Shown: positions 16,616-25,898 of the stretch, piece after piece
Numbering within the stretch: the first letter of the stretch is position 1
Layout of the letters: every line of letters starts with the position of its first letter
NCBI RefSeq assembly: GCF_001968985.1
Contig: NZ_MOEN01000001.1
Coordinates: 1 to 64,000, forward strand
DNA length: 64,000 nt
Reading direction: 5' to 3'
DNA from: Desulfurobacterium indicum
Lineage (GTDB): Bacteria; Aquificota; Aquificia; Desulfurobacteriales; Desulfurobacteriaceae
Position numbers and translations under genes: made by a program
Notes under the pieces: generated by a model
What the model was told of the DNA's origin: nothing
What the model saw: only the letters and a program-made list of their open reading frames with translations
Database searches by the model: none

Positions 16616-17383
16616 ATGGCAAAGCCAAAAATTGGAATAATGTATCTTACAAGCTGTGCAGGATGTCAGTGTGAGATACTTAACTATGAAGAAGCGCTCT
16701 TAAAACTTCTTGATTTAACAGAGATTAAATATTTTCCAATAGGCAGCAGTGCCAACACTCTTGATGAGGAGCTTGATGTTCTTTTTGTTGAAGGCTCTGT
16801 TTCTACATCTCTTGATGAAGAAATGGTTAAAAAGGGAAGGGAAAAAGCCAAGGTTCTCGTTGCAATAGGAACCTGTGCTTGCTTTGGCGGTGTTCAGGCA
16901 AACAATAATGATGTTCCTGTTGATGAGCTTCTGGAAACGGTTTATGGGACTACAGATATGCCTTTTAAGATTACTCATGCAAGACCTGTTGAGGAGGTTG
17001 TAAAGGTTGATTATTCTCTTCCTGGATGCCCTGTTGATGGAAAACAGTTCGTCTATGCAACAGCTTTTCTTCTAAATGGTGTTAAACCGTTCTTTCCGAA
17101 AATGGCTGTTTGTTACGAGTGTAAGCTTTCAGAGACAGAATGTAGAACACTTCAGGGACTTTTCTGTCTTGGTCCTATTACTACAGCTGGTTGTGGTGCT
17201 CCATGTACGTCAAAGGGGCTTGGTTGTCAGGGATGTCGTGGTGATCATGATGCTCCGAACTATAAGGAGATGGTGGAAGTTCTCTCAGAGAGGGGACTTA
17301 AAGGTAAAGATATGATTAATTTCATGAAAGTTTTCCGCGGCAACTACCTGAAAGAAAAACTTAAAGATGCAGGGGTCGAATGA
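16616..17383 (+). CDS. hydD: [NiFe] hydrogenase delta subunit (small subunit)
   Basis: A 255-residue small subunit. The N-terminal YLTSCAGCQCEIL binds the proximal cluster, GTCACFGG and LPGCPVDGKQ are further conserved ligand regions, and the C-terminal part (CYECKLSETEC, CGAPCTSKGLGCQGCRGD) is rich in Cys for medial and distal [4Fe-4S] clusters. There is no signal peptide, so the enzyme is cytosolic. The stop overlaps the start of hydA. Confidence 0.9.
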   Translation: MAKPKIGIMYLTSCAGCQCEILNYEEALLKLLDLTEIKYFPIGSSANTLDEELDVLFVEGSVSTSLDEEMVKKGREKAKVLVAIGTCACFGGVQANNNDVPVDELLETVYGTTDMPFKITHARPVEEVVKVDYSLPGCPVDGKQFVYATAFLLNGVKPFFPKMAVCYECKLSETECRTLQGLFCLGPITTAGCGAPCTSKGLGCQGCRGDHDAPNYKEMVEVLSERGLKGKDMINFMKVFRGNYLKEKLKDAGVE

Positions 17384-18687
17384 TGAAGAAAGAGATAAAG
17401 GTGGATCACTTAACGAGGGTTGAAGGTCATGGTGCCATAGAGATAATTTTTGAAGGGGATAAGGTAAAAGATGTTAAAGTAAGGATAACTGAAGGGCCGA
17501 GATTTTACGAATACACTGTAAGAGAAAGACTCTGGACAGACATTCCAAAAGTCGTTTCGAGAATATGCGGTATTTGTTATGTCTCTCACCGTATAGCTTC
17601 TGTAAGGGCTATTGAAGATGCGTTTGGTGTTAAGGTTCCAGAACCTATAGAACTTTTGAGGAAGCTTCTTATAGTCGGTGAATTTTTTGAGAGTCATTCA
17701 CTTCACGTTTATTTTCTGGCACTTCCAGACTACATGGGATATGATTCTGCCCTTGCTATGGCTAAAGAGTATCCTAACGTTGTTAAGCGTGCGTTTAAGA
17801 TGAAAAACCTGGGTAATACCATAATGAAGACAATCACGGGGAAACATTTCCACGGAGAAAACATTATTCCTGGAGGTTTCGCCACTTATCCTACGAAAGA
17901 GGAACTTCTTGCTTTAAAGGAGCAACTTGAAGAGATAATGGTAGATGTTGAAGATACGGTTAAACTTTTTGATTCTCTTGATTATCCTGAGCTGAATGAT
18001 CCGCCTATGTTTCAAATGGCAATATCAAAAGATAAGCTTGCATTCGTCGGTAATGAGATATATCTGTCTGATGGGACTGTGTTTACCAAAAACGAGTTTG
18101 AGATGTTTGTTATTGAAAGTTTTAACGGCTATTCTATGGCAAAGCAGTCAACAATAGAAGGGAAGCCGTTTTTAGTAGGTCCTCTTGCAAGAGTTAATCT
18201 TCATCTTGATTCTTTGAGACCTAAGACGAAGGAAATTATGAAAAATATGAGAATTAAGTTCCCTTCAAACAACAGTCTACATCAAAATGTTGCAAGGACA
18301 ATAGAACTTATGGAACTTACACAGGAAGGTATTGAGCTTATAGATGCTATACTTGCTGATTATCCTTCGATTTCAAGAGTAGAAATTAAGCCGAAAGCCG
18401 GAACAGGTTTTGGACTTAAGGAAGCACCGAGAGGAACTCTCTATCATAAGTATTCCTTTGATGAAAACGGCAGATGCATCAACGCAAATATAATTACACC
18501 GACAGCTCAGCTACAGGCGAACATGGAGAAGGATTTAAAATCGCTTGCTGAAAGGCTTTCTTCCGAGGATGAGGCTACTGTCAAAAAGTATGCCGAGATG
18601 ATGATAAGGGCTTATGACCCATGTATTTCCTGTTCAGTTCATATGTTTGGTGCCAGGTTTGAGACCTTGAAAGTTATTCGTCTGTAA
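17380..18687 (+). CDS. hydA: [NiFe] hydrogenase alpha subunit (large, catalytic)
   Basis: A 435-residue catalytic subunit. Nickel ligands are in RICGICYVSH near residue 62 and in the C-terminal DPCISCSVH. The opening HLTRVEGHGAIEI is the L0 motif. About 14 residues follow the final His, consistent with a peptide removed by a maturation protease. Group 3b enzymes oxidise H2 with NAD(P)+ or release H2, and can reduce sulfur in vitro. Two adjacent ATGs (17380, 17383) are possible. Maturation genes (hyp) are not nearby. A strong terminator follows. Confidence 0.92.
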   Translation: MMKKEIKVDHLTRVEGHGAIEIIFEGDKVKDVKVRITEGPRFYEYTVRERLWTDIPKVVSRICGICYVSHRIASVRAIEDAFGVKVPEPIELLRKLLIVGEFFESHSLHVYFLALPDYMGYDSALAMAKEYPNVVKRAFKMKNLGNTIMKTITGKHFHGENIIPGGFATYPTKEELLALKEQLEEIMVDVEDTVKLFDSLDYPELNDPPMFQMAISKDKLAFVGNEIYLSDGTVFTKNEFEMFVIESFNGYSMAKQSTIEGKPFLVGPLARVNLHLDSLRPKTKEIMKNMRIKFPSNNSLHQNVARTIELMELTQEGIELIDAILADYPSISRVEIKPKAGTGFGLKEAPRGTLYHKYSFDENGRCINANIITPTAQLQANMEKDLKSLAERLSSEDEATVKKYAEMMIRAYDPCISCSVHMFGARFETLKVIRL

Positions 18688-18700
18688 AAGATTACTTTTT

Positions 18701-18735
18701 AAAAACGCCCCCCTTTCAAAGGGGGCGTTTTTATT
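18701..18735 (+). terminator. Terminator of the hydrogenase operon
   Basis: AAAAACGCCCCCCTTT pairs with AAAGGGGGCGTTTTT around a small loop, followed by T-rich sequence. Confidence 0.92.
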
Positions 18736-18779
18736 TTAAATGGTAAAATCAATCAATGATAAAAAATCCCGGAGGGTTT

Positions 18780-19202
18780 ATGGATACAGCTATAAGAATT
18801 TTCTATTATATTGCCAGGGTGTTTTTCTTCATAGCTTTTCTGTATCTCTCTTTTATTATTCTTCTCAGGATTTACTGGGGATTTAAGTCTAAAAGAATGA
18901 AGGGAAAGCCGCTTCCTTTACTTGATGGGGAATTTGCCCGTCTAAAAAAAGGGAAAGGGCTTGTCTATTTCTACTCACCTACCTGTCAGCCGTGTAAAGC
19001 AATGGAGCCGATTATAAAGAAGCTTGTTAAGGATGCGAAGATAAAAGTTGTAAGAGTTAATGTTACTGAGAAACCGGAACTTGCCAGAAAATTTGGTGTT
19101 CTTGCTACTCCTTCTGAAATTCTGGTTGAGGACGGTAAGATTGTTAAAGTTATTTTAGGGCCTGCGACTGAAGGAGATATAAGAAAAGGATTAGGGTTAT
19201 GA
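18780..19202 (+). CDS. Membrane-anchored thioredoxin-like protein
   Basis: A 140-residue protein. Residues about 5-30 form a membrane helix (IFYYIARVFFFIAFLYLSF), followed by a thioredoxin domain with the CQPC active site in YFYSPTCQPCKAMEP and the cis-Pro loop in LATPSEILVEDG. It may reduce or isomerise disulfides; orientation is not certain. An in-frame ATG at 18756 exists, but the GGAGGG at 18771-18776 fits ATG 18780. The end overlaps the next gene by four bases. Confidence 0.85.
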   Translation: MDTAIRIFYYIARVFFFIAFLYLSFIILLRIYWGFKSKRMKGKPLPLLDGEFARLKKGKGLVYFYSPTCQPCKAMEPIIKKLVKDAKIKVVRVNVTEKPELARKFGVLATPSEILVEDGKIVKVILGPATEGDIRKGLGL

Positions 19203-20569
19203 AAATAATGTTTTGTGGAGCAGCACAGGTTGTTACGGGAAGTTGCCATCTTATAGAAACAGGTAATTCGAAATTTCTTCTTGATTGCGGTCAGTTTCAG
19301 GGAGCTATGGAGCTTGAGGATCTTAACTATACCTTTCCTTTCAGGCCTTCTGATATTGATTTTGTTATTCTTTCCCACGGCCATCTTGATCACTGTGGTC
19401 GTCTTCCTCTGCTTGTAAAGGAAGGTTTTTCTGGAAAAATATATGCTACACCTGGAACAATAGATATTGCAAGATTAATACTGATGGATGCCGCTCAAGT
19501 TCAGGAAGAATCGATAGAAACTGTAAATAGAAAACGGGAAAGGGAAGGATTACCTCCTGTTGCTCCACTCTTTATTCTTGATGATGTATTTGATGTTTTC
19601 GATCTTTTTGAGCCTATTCCTTACGGTGAATGGGTTGGTATAAAGGATTTAAAATTCAGATTCAGCGATGCGGGCCATATTCTCTGTTCTTCTTTTATAG
19701 AGATGGAAATTGAAGGAAAAAGGGTCGTCTATTCAGGAGATCTCGGAAATAAAGGAAAACCTTTTGTTCGTGATCCTTTCTATCCAGAAAAGGCGGATGT
19801 TCTTATTGTTGAATCAACCTATGGAAACAGAGTTCATAAATCGGTTGTAGAATCTGTTAGAGAATTAAAAGAAGCTATACTGGACACCTTTAAAAGAGGT
19901 GGTGTTGTTCTTATACCTACTTTTGCCCTTGAAAGGGCACAGGATATTCTTTACTTTTTAAAGCAGTTTATAGAAAAGAGGGAAATTCCAAAATGTAAGG
20001 TTTTTCTGGATAGTCCTCTTGCCATTTCGATTACCAGAACGTTCAAAAGACATAAAGAATGTTTTGATAAAGATACTCTTGAAATGTTCAAAAAAGGAGA
20101 TCCGCTGAACTTTCCCGGTTTAACTTTCACAAGAACGGTTGAAGAGTCTATGAGGATAAATCAGGTAAAGTCTCACGCCATAATAATTGCTGGAAATGGT
20201 ATGTGCACTGCAGGTAGGATTGTTCACCATTTAAGGCATCATCTATGGGATAGGAACAGTTCCATAGTATTTATAGGTTATCAGGCAGAAGGAACTACTG
20301 GAAGAGAAATTATTGAAGGGAAGAAAAAAGTTAAAATTTTCAATGAGTATATAAAAGTAAATGCAAAGGTTTATACGATAAACGGTTTTTCTTCTCATGC
20401 CGATAAACCGCAACTTATTGATTGGATAAAAAGAGGGACTAAAAAAGATACCAGAATTGTTCTTGTTCATGGTGAAAAAGATGTGATGAAGGATTACGGA
20501 GAGGCTATATTAAAAGATATAGGAATTAAACCGATTATTCCTGAACTTTATGAGACATTAACCTTCTAG
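19199..20569 (+). CDS. MBL-fold beta-CASP ribonuclease-like protein
   Basis: A 456-residue metallo-beta-lactamase protein. The metal motif is SHGHLDHCGRLP with His60, His62, Asp64 and His65. The DAGHILCSSFIEMEI region holds a further metal His. The beta-CASP insert includes LDSPLAISITR and GNGMCTAGRIVHHL, and the C-terminal GFSSHADKPQL is motif C. This matches the CPSF-like RNA processing family found in many bacteria and archaea. It lacks the KH domain of archaeal CPSF1. Substrate is not known. Confidence 0.88.
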   Translation: MKIMFCGAAQVVTGSCHLIETGNSKFLLDCGQFQGAMELEDLNYTFPFRPSDIDFVILSHGHLDHCGRLPLLVKEGFSGKIYATPGTIDIARLILMDAAQVQEESIETVNRKREREGLPPVAPLFILDDVFDVFDLFEPIPYGEWVGIKDLKFRFSDAGHILCSSFIEMEIEGKRVVYSGDLGNKGKPFVRDPFYPEKADVLIVESTYGNRVHKSVVESVRELKEAILDTFKRGGVVLIPTFALERAQDILYFLKQFIEKREIPKCKVFLDSPLAISITRTFKRHKECFDKDTLEMFKKGDPLNFPGLTFTRTVEESMRINQVKSHAIIIAGNGMCTAGRIVHHLRHHLWDRNSSIVFIGYQAEGTTGREIIEGKKKVKIFNEYIKVNAKVYTINGFSSHADKPQLIDWIKRGTKKDTRIVLVHGEKDVMKDYGEAILKDIGIKPIIPELYETLTF

Positions 20570-20582
20570 AAGGAAGAAAACA

Positions 20583-22307
20583 ATGAAAAATAAAGAGCTT
20601 GCCAGAATATTTGATGAATGGGCTGATATACTTGAATTTAAAGGAGATAATCCCTACCATATTAGAGCTTATAGAAATGCAGCAAGAATAATAAATGACC
20701 TGTCAGAGGATATAGAAGTTCTTGCAAAAGAAGGAAAACTTTCTTCCCTTCCCGGTATAGGAAAACGCCTGCAGGCAAAGATTCTTGAGTTTTTGAAAAC
20801 AGGAAAGATTGAAGAATTTGAGAAGCTTAAGACAGAAGTGCCGGACACGATTTTTACTCTTCTTGATATTCCTGGTGTTGGTCCGAAAACTGTTAAGCTC
20901 CTCTATGAGCAGCTTGGTATTAGGAGCCTTGAAGACCTAAAAAGGGCTATAGAACAGGGAAAACTTTACCAGCTTCCTGGTTTCAGACAGAAGAAAGTTG
21001 AGAAAATACGTAAAGGCATAGAGCTTCTTGAAAAATCCCATGGCAGGATTTTGCTTGGTGTTGCGGTTTTTATCGTTGATAGGATAATTGAACAGCTTAA
21101 AAGTCAGGCGTTTGTTGAGCATATTTCTGTTGCCGGATCAACAAGACGTATGAAAGAAACTGTTGGAGATATTGATATTCTCGCGACCGGTAAAAATCTT
21201 GAAATTATAGAAGCTTTTGTTTCTCTTCCTAACGTGAAAGAGCTTTTATGGAAGGGCACAAAGAAGGCTACGATAATTGTTGAAGAGGGAGAACAGGTTG
21301 ACCTGAGGGTAACGGAACCTGATTGTTACGGTGCAGCGCTTCAGTATTTCACCGGCTCTCGTGCCCATAATATTCATCTCCGCACTATATGTGTTAAGAA
21401 CGGACTTAAACTTAACGAATACGGCCTTTTTAAAGGGGAGCAAAGAATTGCAGGGAAAACGGAAGAGGAGATATATGCGGCTCTTGGTATGGATACGCCT
21501 CCGCCGGAAATAAGAGAAGATACTGGAGAGATAGAAGCAGCGTTTGAACATAAACTTCCGGATCTTGTTGAACTTTCTGAAATAAAAGGGGATCTTCATA
21601 TTCATTCCAACTGGTCTGATGGTGCGTCTAAAATAGAGGATTTGATTGATGAAGCTCTGAAAAGGGGATACGAATACATAGCTATAACGGATCATTCAAA
21701 ATCTTTGAAGATAGCTTCTGGACTTTCTGAAGAGGACCTTATGAGGAGAAACTACGAGATAGATAAATGGAATGAGAAATTAAACGGAAAACTTGTTCTT
21801 CTTAAAGGGACAGAGGTAGATATACTTCCTGATGGAAGGCTTGATTACGATGACGAGGTTTTAAAAACACTTGATTTTGTCGTTGCTTCCGTTCACTCAA
21901 GATTTAATGAAGACAATACGAATAGGATACTTAAAGCCATAGAAAATCCCTATGTTAATGTTATAGGCCATCCGACGGGAAGGGTTATAGGTGCAAGGGA
22001 AGCCTATCCGCTGGATCTTGAGAAAATATTTAAAGCGGCTGCTGAAACAGGAACGGCAATGGAGATAAACTGCTACTATAACAGGCTTGATTTGAAAGAT
22101 TCTAATTGCCGTCTTGCAAAACGATTCGGTGTCAGATTTTCTTTAGGAACCGACTCCCATCACAGGGATCACATGTGGATGATAAAGCTTGGTGTTGGAA
22201 CTGCACGTAGAGGCTGGGTGGAGAAAAGGGAGGTTATTAATACCTTGACTTTGAGTAAGTTGAAAGATTTTGTTATGGCAAAGCGGAAGAAATTTGGAGT
22301 TGTTTAA
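20583..22307 (+). CDS. polX: Family X DNA polymerase with PHP domain (PolX)
   Basis: A 574-residue protein. The N-terminal helix-hairpin-helix region (LSSLPGIGKRLQAKILEF, LDIPGVGPKTVKLLYEQ) is followed by the nucleotidyltransferase core with GSTRRMKETVGDIDIL and VDLRVTEP. The C-terminal PHP domain starts near residue 336 with GDLHIHSNWSDGAS and continues with the metal ligands EVDILPDG and GTDSHH. Bacterial PolX fills short gaps in base excision repair and the PHP domain gives 3'-5' exonuclease or AP-endonuclease activity. It follows the nuclease gene after 13 bases. Confidence 0.93.
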   Translation: MKNKELARIFDEWADILEFKGDNPYHIRAYRNAARIINDLSEDIEVLAKEGKLSSLPGIGKRLQAKILEFLKTGKIEEFEKLKTEVPDTIFTLLDIPGVGPKTVKLLYEQLGIRSLEDLKRAIEQGKLYQLPGFRQKKVEKIRKGIELLEKSHGRILLGVAVFIVDRIIEQLKSQAFVEHISVAGSTRRMKETVGDIDILATGKNLEIIEAFVSLPNVKELLWKGTKKATIIVEEGEQVDLRVTEPDCYGAALQYFTGSRAHNIHLRTICVKNGLKLNEYGLFKGEQRIAGKTEEEIYAALGMDTPPPEIREDTGEIEAAFEHKLPDLVELSEIKGDLHIHSNWSDGASKIEDLIDEALKRGYEYIAITDHSKSLKIASGLSEEDLMRRNYEIDKWNEKLNGKLVLLKGTEVDILPDGRLDYDDEVLKTLDFVVASVHSRFNEDNTNRILKAIENPYVNVIGHPTGRVIGAREAYPLDLEKIFKAAAETGTAMEINCYYNRLDLKDSNCRLAKRFGVRFSLGTDSHHRDHMWMIKLGVGTARRGWVEKREVINTLTLSKLKDFVMAKRKKFGVV

Positions 22308-22319
22308 GGGGAGGTATCT

Positions 22320-23930
22320 ATGTTTGTTCTTAAAGCTTCCGAGATGGGAATTATGGATAAAGAGACGATAGAAGGTGTCGGTATTCCGGGTATTGTTTTG
22401 ATGGAAAATGCTGCCCGTGGTGTCGCTTCTGTTATAAAGAAGAAGATACCCGGAAGGAAAGCTGTAATTGTTTGCGGTAAAGGTAATAACGGAGGTGATG
22501 GCCTTGCCGTTGCCAGAAATCTTATAAACAGCGGTTACGATGTTAAAATTTTTCTGCTTTCTGAACCGGGGAATTTAAAAGGTGATGCAAGGATTAATTA
22601 CGATGTTTTGCGTGGAATGAAGGTTCAAATTGTTTCTGTTAAAAGGGAGATAGATTTAGGTGATCTATTTTCCGAATGCGAAAATGCCGATTTTATAGTA
22701 GATGCAATTTTTGGAACAGGTTTATCAAAACCTGTTGAGGGATTTTACGCTGCTGTTATAGATATAATAAACAAAAGCAGAACGCCAGTTATTTCTGTTG
22801 ATATACCTTCAGGACTTTTTGCAGATACCGGAGTTTTACCGGAAGGTACTTTTATTAAGGCAAATGTAACTGTTACTTTTGCTTTTCCAAAGCTTGTTCA
22901 TATTATGGCTCCTGCCTGTAAATATGTAGGAGATGTGTTTGTCGTTGACATTTCAATTCCGGCGAAAATTTCAGAGAGGCATAATCCCGGAAGGTATGTT
23001 TTAACCAGAGATAAAGTTTTTGACGTTTTTCCTGGGAGAGATATTAACAGCCATAAGTATAATTTTGGTTTTTTGGCGGTCGTCGGTGGTTCTTGTGGAA
23101 AAACTGGTGCTCCTTCAATGAGTGCACTGGCAGCACTTAGAACAGGGGTTGGCCTTGTTTCGGCTATCGTTCCAAGAGACCTTAATTTTGTCTTTGAAGT
23201 TAAACTTACAGAGCCTATGACGATTCCTATAATGTCAGCAGAGAGGGGACATTTTAACGCTAATTCTGTTGATGAGGTTGTTACTTCTCTTAAAAACAGC
23301 AAATTTACGGCAGTTGCAATAGGTCCGGGTCTTGGATGGAACAGGGATACAGAAGTGTTTGTTAAGGAGATTCTGGAAAATGTTGACCTGCCGTTTGTTA
23401 TAGATGCAGATGGTTTGAATTCGCTTTCAAAAAATGTTGATATTTTGAAAAATTTAAAGAAAACGGCAATTCTTACACCTCACGGTGGGGAGTTTTCAAG
23501 GCTTACCGGCCTTCCAACCTCAGAAATAGTCGCAGATCCTGTTACTCATGCTGTTAATTTTGCAAAAGAGCATGGCGTTGTTGTTGTTTTAAAAGGAGGT
23601 AGAACCGTTGTTGCAACTCCCGAAGGGAAAGCATTTATAAACATTATAGGAAATCCGGGTATGGCTACGGCAGGGACCGGAGATGTTCTCACGGGAATTA
23701 TAGGAGCGTTTGTAGCAATGGGTATTTCTGCAGAAAAAGCTGCCACAGCGGGGGTTTTTCTTCATTCCCTTGCTGGAGATATGGCGAAAGAAAAGTTTGG
23801 TCAGGAATCCCTGGTGGCTACAGATTTAATTGAGCTTTTACCAGAGGCAATCAAGTTACTAAAACAACCTCTTTCAGAGGGAACAGAGATACCTTTTGTT
23901 AGCTCGATGAGAGAGATAGTAGGTGTTTAG
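22320..23930 (+). CDS. nnr: Bifunctional NAD(P)H-hydrate epimerase / ADP-dependent dehydratase
   Basis: A 536-residue fusion. The N-terminal YjeF domain (about 1-215) has GKGNNGGDGLAVARNL and the IVDAIFGTGLSKP region; the C-terminal carbohydrate-kinase-like domain has AIGPGLGWN, ILTPHGGEFSRL and NPGMATAGTGDVLTG, which is the ATP/ADP site and catalytic Asp. It repairs hydrated NAD(P)H, a lesion that forms faster when hot. The end overlaps the histidine kinase start by eight bases. Confidence 0.94.
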   Translation: MFVLKASEMGIMDKETIEGVGIPGIVLMENAARGVASVIKKKIPGRKAVIVCGKGNNGGDGLAVARNLINSGYDVKIFLLSEPGNLKGDARINYDVLRGMKVQIVSVKREIDLGDLFSECENADFIVDAIFGTGLSKPVEGFYAAVIDIINKSRTPVISVDIPSGLFADTGVLPEGTFIKANVTVTFAFPKLVHIMAPACKYVGDVFVVDISIPAKISERHNPGRYVLTRDKVFDVFPGRDINSHKYNFGFLAVVGGSCGKTGAPSMSALAALRTGVGLVSAIVPRDLNFVFEVKLTEPMTIPIMSAERGHFNANSVDEVVTSLKNSKFTAVAIGPGLGWNRDTEVFVKEILENVDLPFVIDADGLNSLSKNVDILKNLKKTAILTPHGGEFSRLTGLPTSEIVADPVTHAVNFAKEHGVVVVLKGGRTVVATPEGKAFINIIGNPGMATAGTGDVLTGIIGAFVAMGISAEKAATAGVFLHSLAGDMAKEKFGQESLVATDLIELLPEAIKLLKQPLSEGTEIPFVSSMREIVGV

Positions 23931-25887
23931 AACAAAGAGTTCGAGAGACAGAGCTTTAAAAATAGCTGGATTATCTTTGCTTTTTGTTATCCTGCTGTTT
24001 TACGGCACAAGGTTTATTTCCGGTATTTCCGGAAAATTCTATTTAAGTAATCCGACATTTCACATTCTTTTCTCTCTCAATTTGCTTGTTCTTTTGGTTA
24101 TTTTTGTTTTTTTAATTAGAAATATCTTTCTGTTTTTCATCCCTCACCGCTCCACAAGATTGAGATTTAAACTTGTTACTGCCTTTTCTCTTCTCATTTT
24201 AGGTCCTTCTCTCTTTGCGGTGATAATATCAACAAGTTTTGTTAATAAAGGTCTTGATAGGCTTTTTCGTCTTCAGATGAAAAGGAGTGTTGAAACTTCT
24301 CTTTTACTTGCAAGGGAAAGTTTAAATCTTGTTGCTGATGATATTGCTCGATTTCTGAAGACTTTTCCGTCGTTCAAAAGGGTAAATCCTGTGGAAGAAG
24401 GGTTTGAAGGTATTTGCCGTATTGGTAAAAGTGTGGAGTGTAAAGGGAATATAGAGGTAGAGCCTTTAACTGTTAAAAAAGTTCTTGAAGTTGAAAGTAT
24501 CTATTCAAGGTTTGATGTGAAAAAAAGGGAGTTGACCGTATGTGTAAAAAGAAGAGGGCGTATATACTGTGCTTCCAGGAAGATTCCTTCATCTTTTGTT
24601 AAAAATTTTTCTCAGCTTGAACAGCTTCAAAAAGATTATAATATGCTAAAAACTTATGAAAGGCCCATAAAAGGTATTTATACTGCCACGTTTTTGATAA
24701 TGGCGTTTCTTGTCCTTTTTGGAGCTTTATGGTTTGCCAGATATTTTGAGAAGAGGATTAATATTCCTGTGGAATCTCTTTACAGAGCCACTAAAAAGAT
24801 TTCAAGGGGAAATCTTGATGTTAAGGTGGAGGAAGAGGGAACCGATGAGCTTAAAAATGTTATAGTGGCTTTTAACTATATGGTAGAGCAGCTTAAAGCT
24901 TTAAAAGAAAAGCTTGAAAGTGAAAAAAACTATGTTGAGAAAGTTATAAACAGTATTTCCCCTGCAGTTATTACTGTTTCTAAAGACGGAGAGGTTATTT
25001 CTTACAACCTGGCTGCTCTTTCTATTGTTAAAAATCTTGAAGGACGGAAGCAATTTATGGAAGTGTTTTCTCCTTATCCAGAAATAAAAGCAACAGTTCA
25101 GGAACTTCTTTTATACGGCGGAGGAAGGAGAGAAATTTCAGAAATCGTTGATGGGAATGAGAGATTTTTATCTGTTGAAGTTATTCCGTTTCCTGACGGA
25201 GAAGGTAGCGTCGTGATTATTGAAGATTTTACAGAGATGGTTAATGCTCAAAAGATGTCTGCATGGAAAGAGGTTGCTCAGAGACTTGCTCACGAAATTA
25301 AAAATCCTCTTACACCTATTTCTCTTTCCGCAGAACGTGTTAGGAGATTAATTTCAAAGCAAGATGTTCCGGAAGAGTTAAAACGCGCCGTTGATAAAGC
25401 CGTTTCTTTGATTGTTGAAGAGGTTGAGATAATAAGGCGTCTTGTTGATGAGTTTAGAACTTTTGCAAGGCTTCCTCTTCCTGAGAAAAAGATGGAAGAC
25501 TTAAATAGATTGATAGAAACTTATGCTCTTGCTTACGGTGAAAAAATAAAAATTAATTTTGATTTCGGAGATATTCCTGAAATTCCGGTGGATAAGAAAC
25601 TTTTTAGAGAAGTTTTTCTTAATTTGATGGAAAATAGTATTGACGCTGGTGCTACTGCCGTTTCCATATCAACGTTCTATAAAGACGGAAGGGTCTATAT
25701 CTCTTTCAGGGATAACGGTCCCGGTATTCCGGAAAATTTAAGAGATAAGATTTTTTCTCCTCACATGTCTACAAAAAAGAGTGGTTGGGGACTGGGTCTT
25801 GCCATTGCTAAAAGAATAATAGAAGACCATGGAGGAAAGATATATCTTGTTGATGGCAATACTTTTGTTATAGAGCTTCCGGCTTAG
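23923..25887 (+). CDS. NtrY-like sensor histidine kinase
   Basis: A 654-residue kinase. Three membrane helices lie in the first 110 residues, a periplasmic or extracytoplasmic region follows, a fourth helix is at about 250-272, then HAMP (INIPVESLYRATKKISRGN), PAS (about 340-430), HisKA with the phosphorylatable His at about residue 457 in AHEIKNPLTPISLSAERV, and an ATPase domain with NLMENSIDAGA, FRDNGPGIPENL and GWGLGLAIAKRI. The layout matches NtrY. No response regulator follows, so it is an orphan here. Start is GTG 23923 inside the nnr gene. Confidence 0.88.
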   Translation: MFRTKSSRDRALKIAGLSLLFVILLFYGTRFISGISGKFYLSNPTFHILFSLNLLVLLVIFVFLIRNIFLFFIPHRSTRLRFKLVTAFSLLILGPSLFAVIISTSFVNKGLDRLFRLQMKRSVETSLLLARESLNLVADDIARFLKTFPSFKRVNPVEEGFEGICRIGKSVECKGNIEVEPLTVKKVLEVESIYSRFDVKKRELTVCVKRRGRIYCASRKIPSSFVKNFSQLEQLQKDYNMLKTYERPIKGIYTATFLIMAFLVLFGALWFARYFEKRINIPVESLYRATKKISRGNLDVKVEEEGTDELKNVIVAFNYMVEQLKALKEKLESEKNYVEKVINSISPAVITVSKDGEVISYNLAALSIVKNLEGRKQFMEVFSPYPEIKATVQELLLYGGGRREISEIVDGNERFLSVEVIPFPDGEGSVVIIEDFTEMVNAQKMSAWKEVAQRLAHEIKNPLTPISLSAERVRRLISKQDVPEELKRAVDKAVSLIVEEVEIIRRLVDEFRTFARLPLPEKKMEDLNRLIETYALAYGEKIKINFDFGDIPEIPVDKKLFREVFLNLMENSIDAGATAVSISTFYKDGRVYISFRDNGPGIPENLRDKIFSPHMSTKKSGWGLGLAIAKRIIEDHGGKIYLVDGNTFVIELPA

Positions 25888-25898
25888 AGGAGGAAAAA

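Noticed and set aside
21246-21695. 149-residue minus-strand frame inside polX
   Set aside because: Opposite conserved PolX and PHP sequence with no supporting signal.
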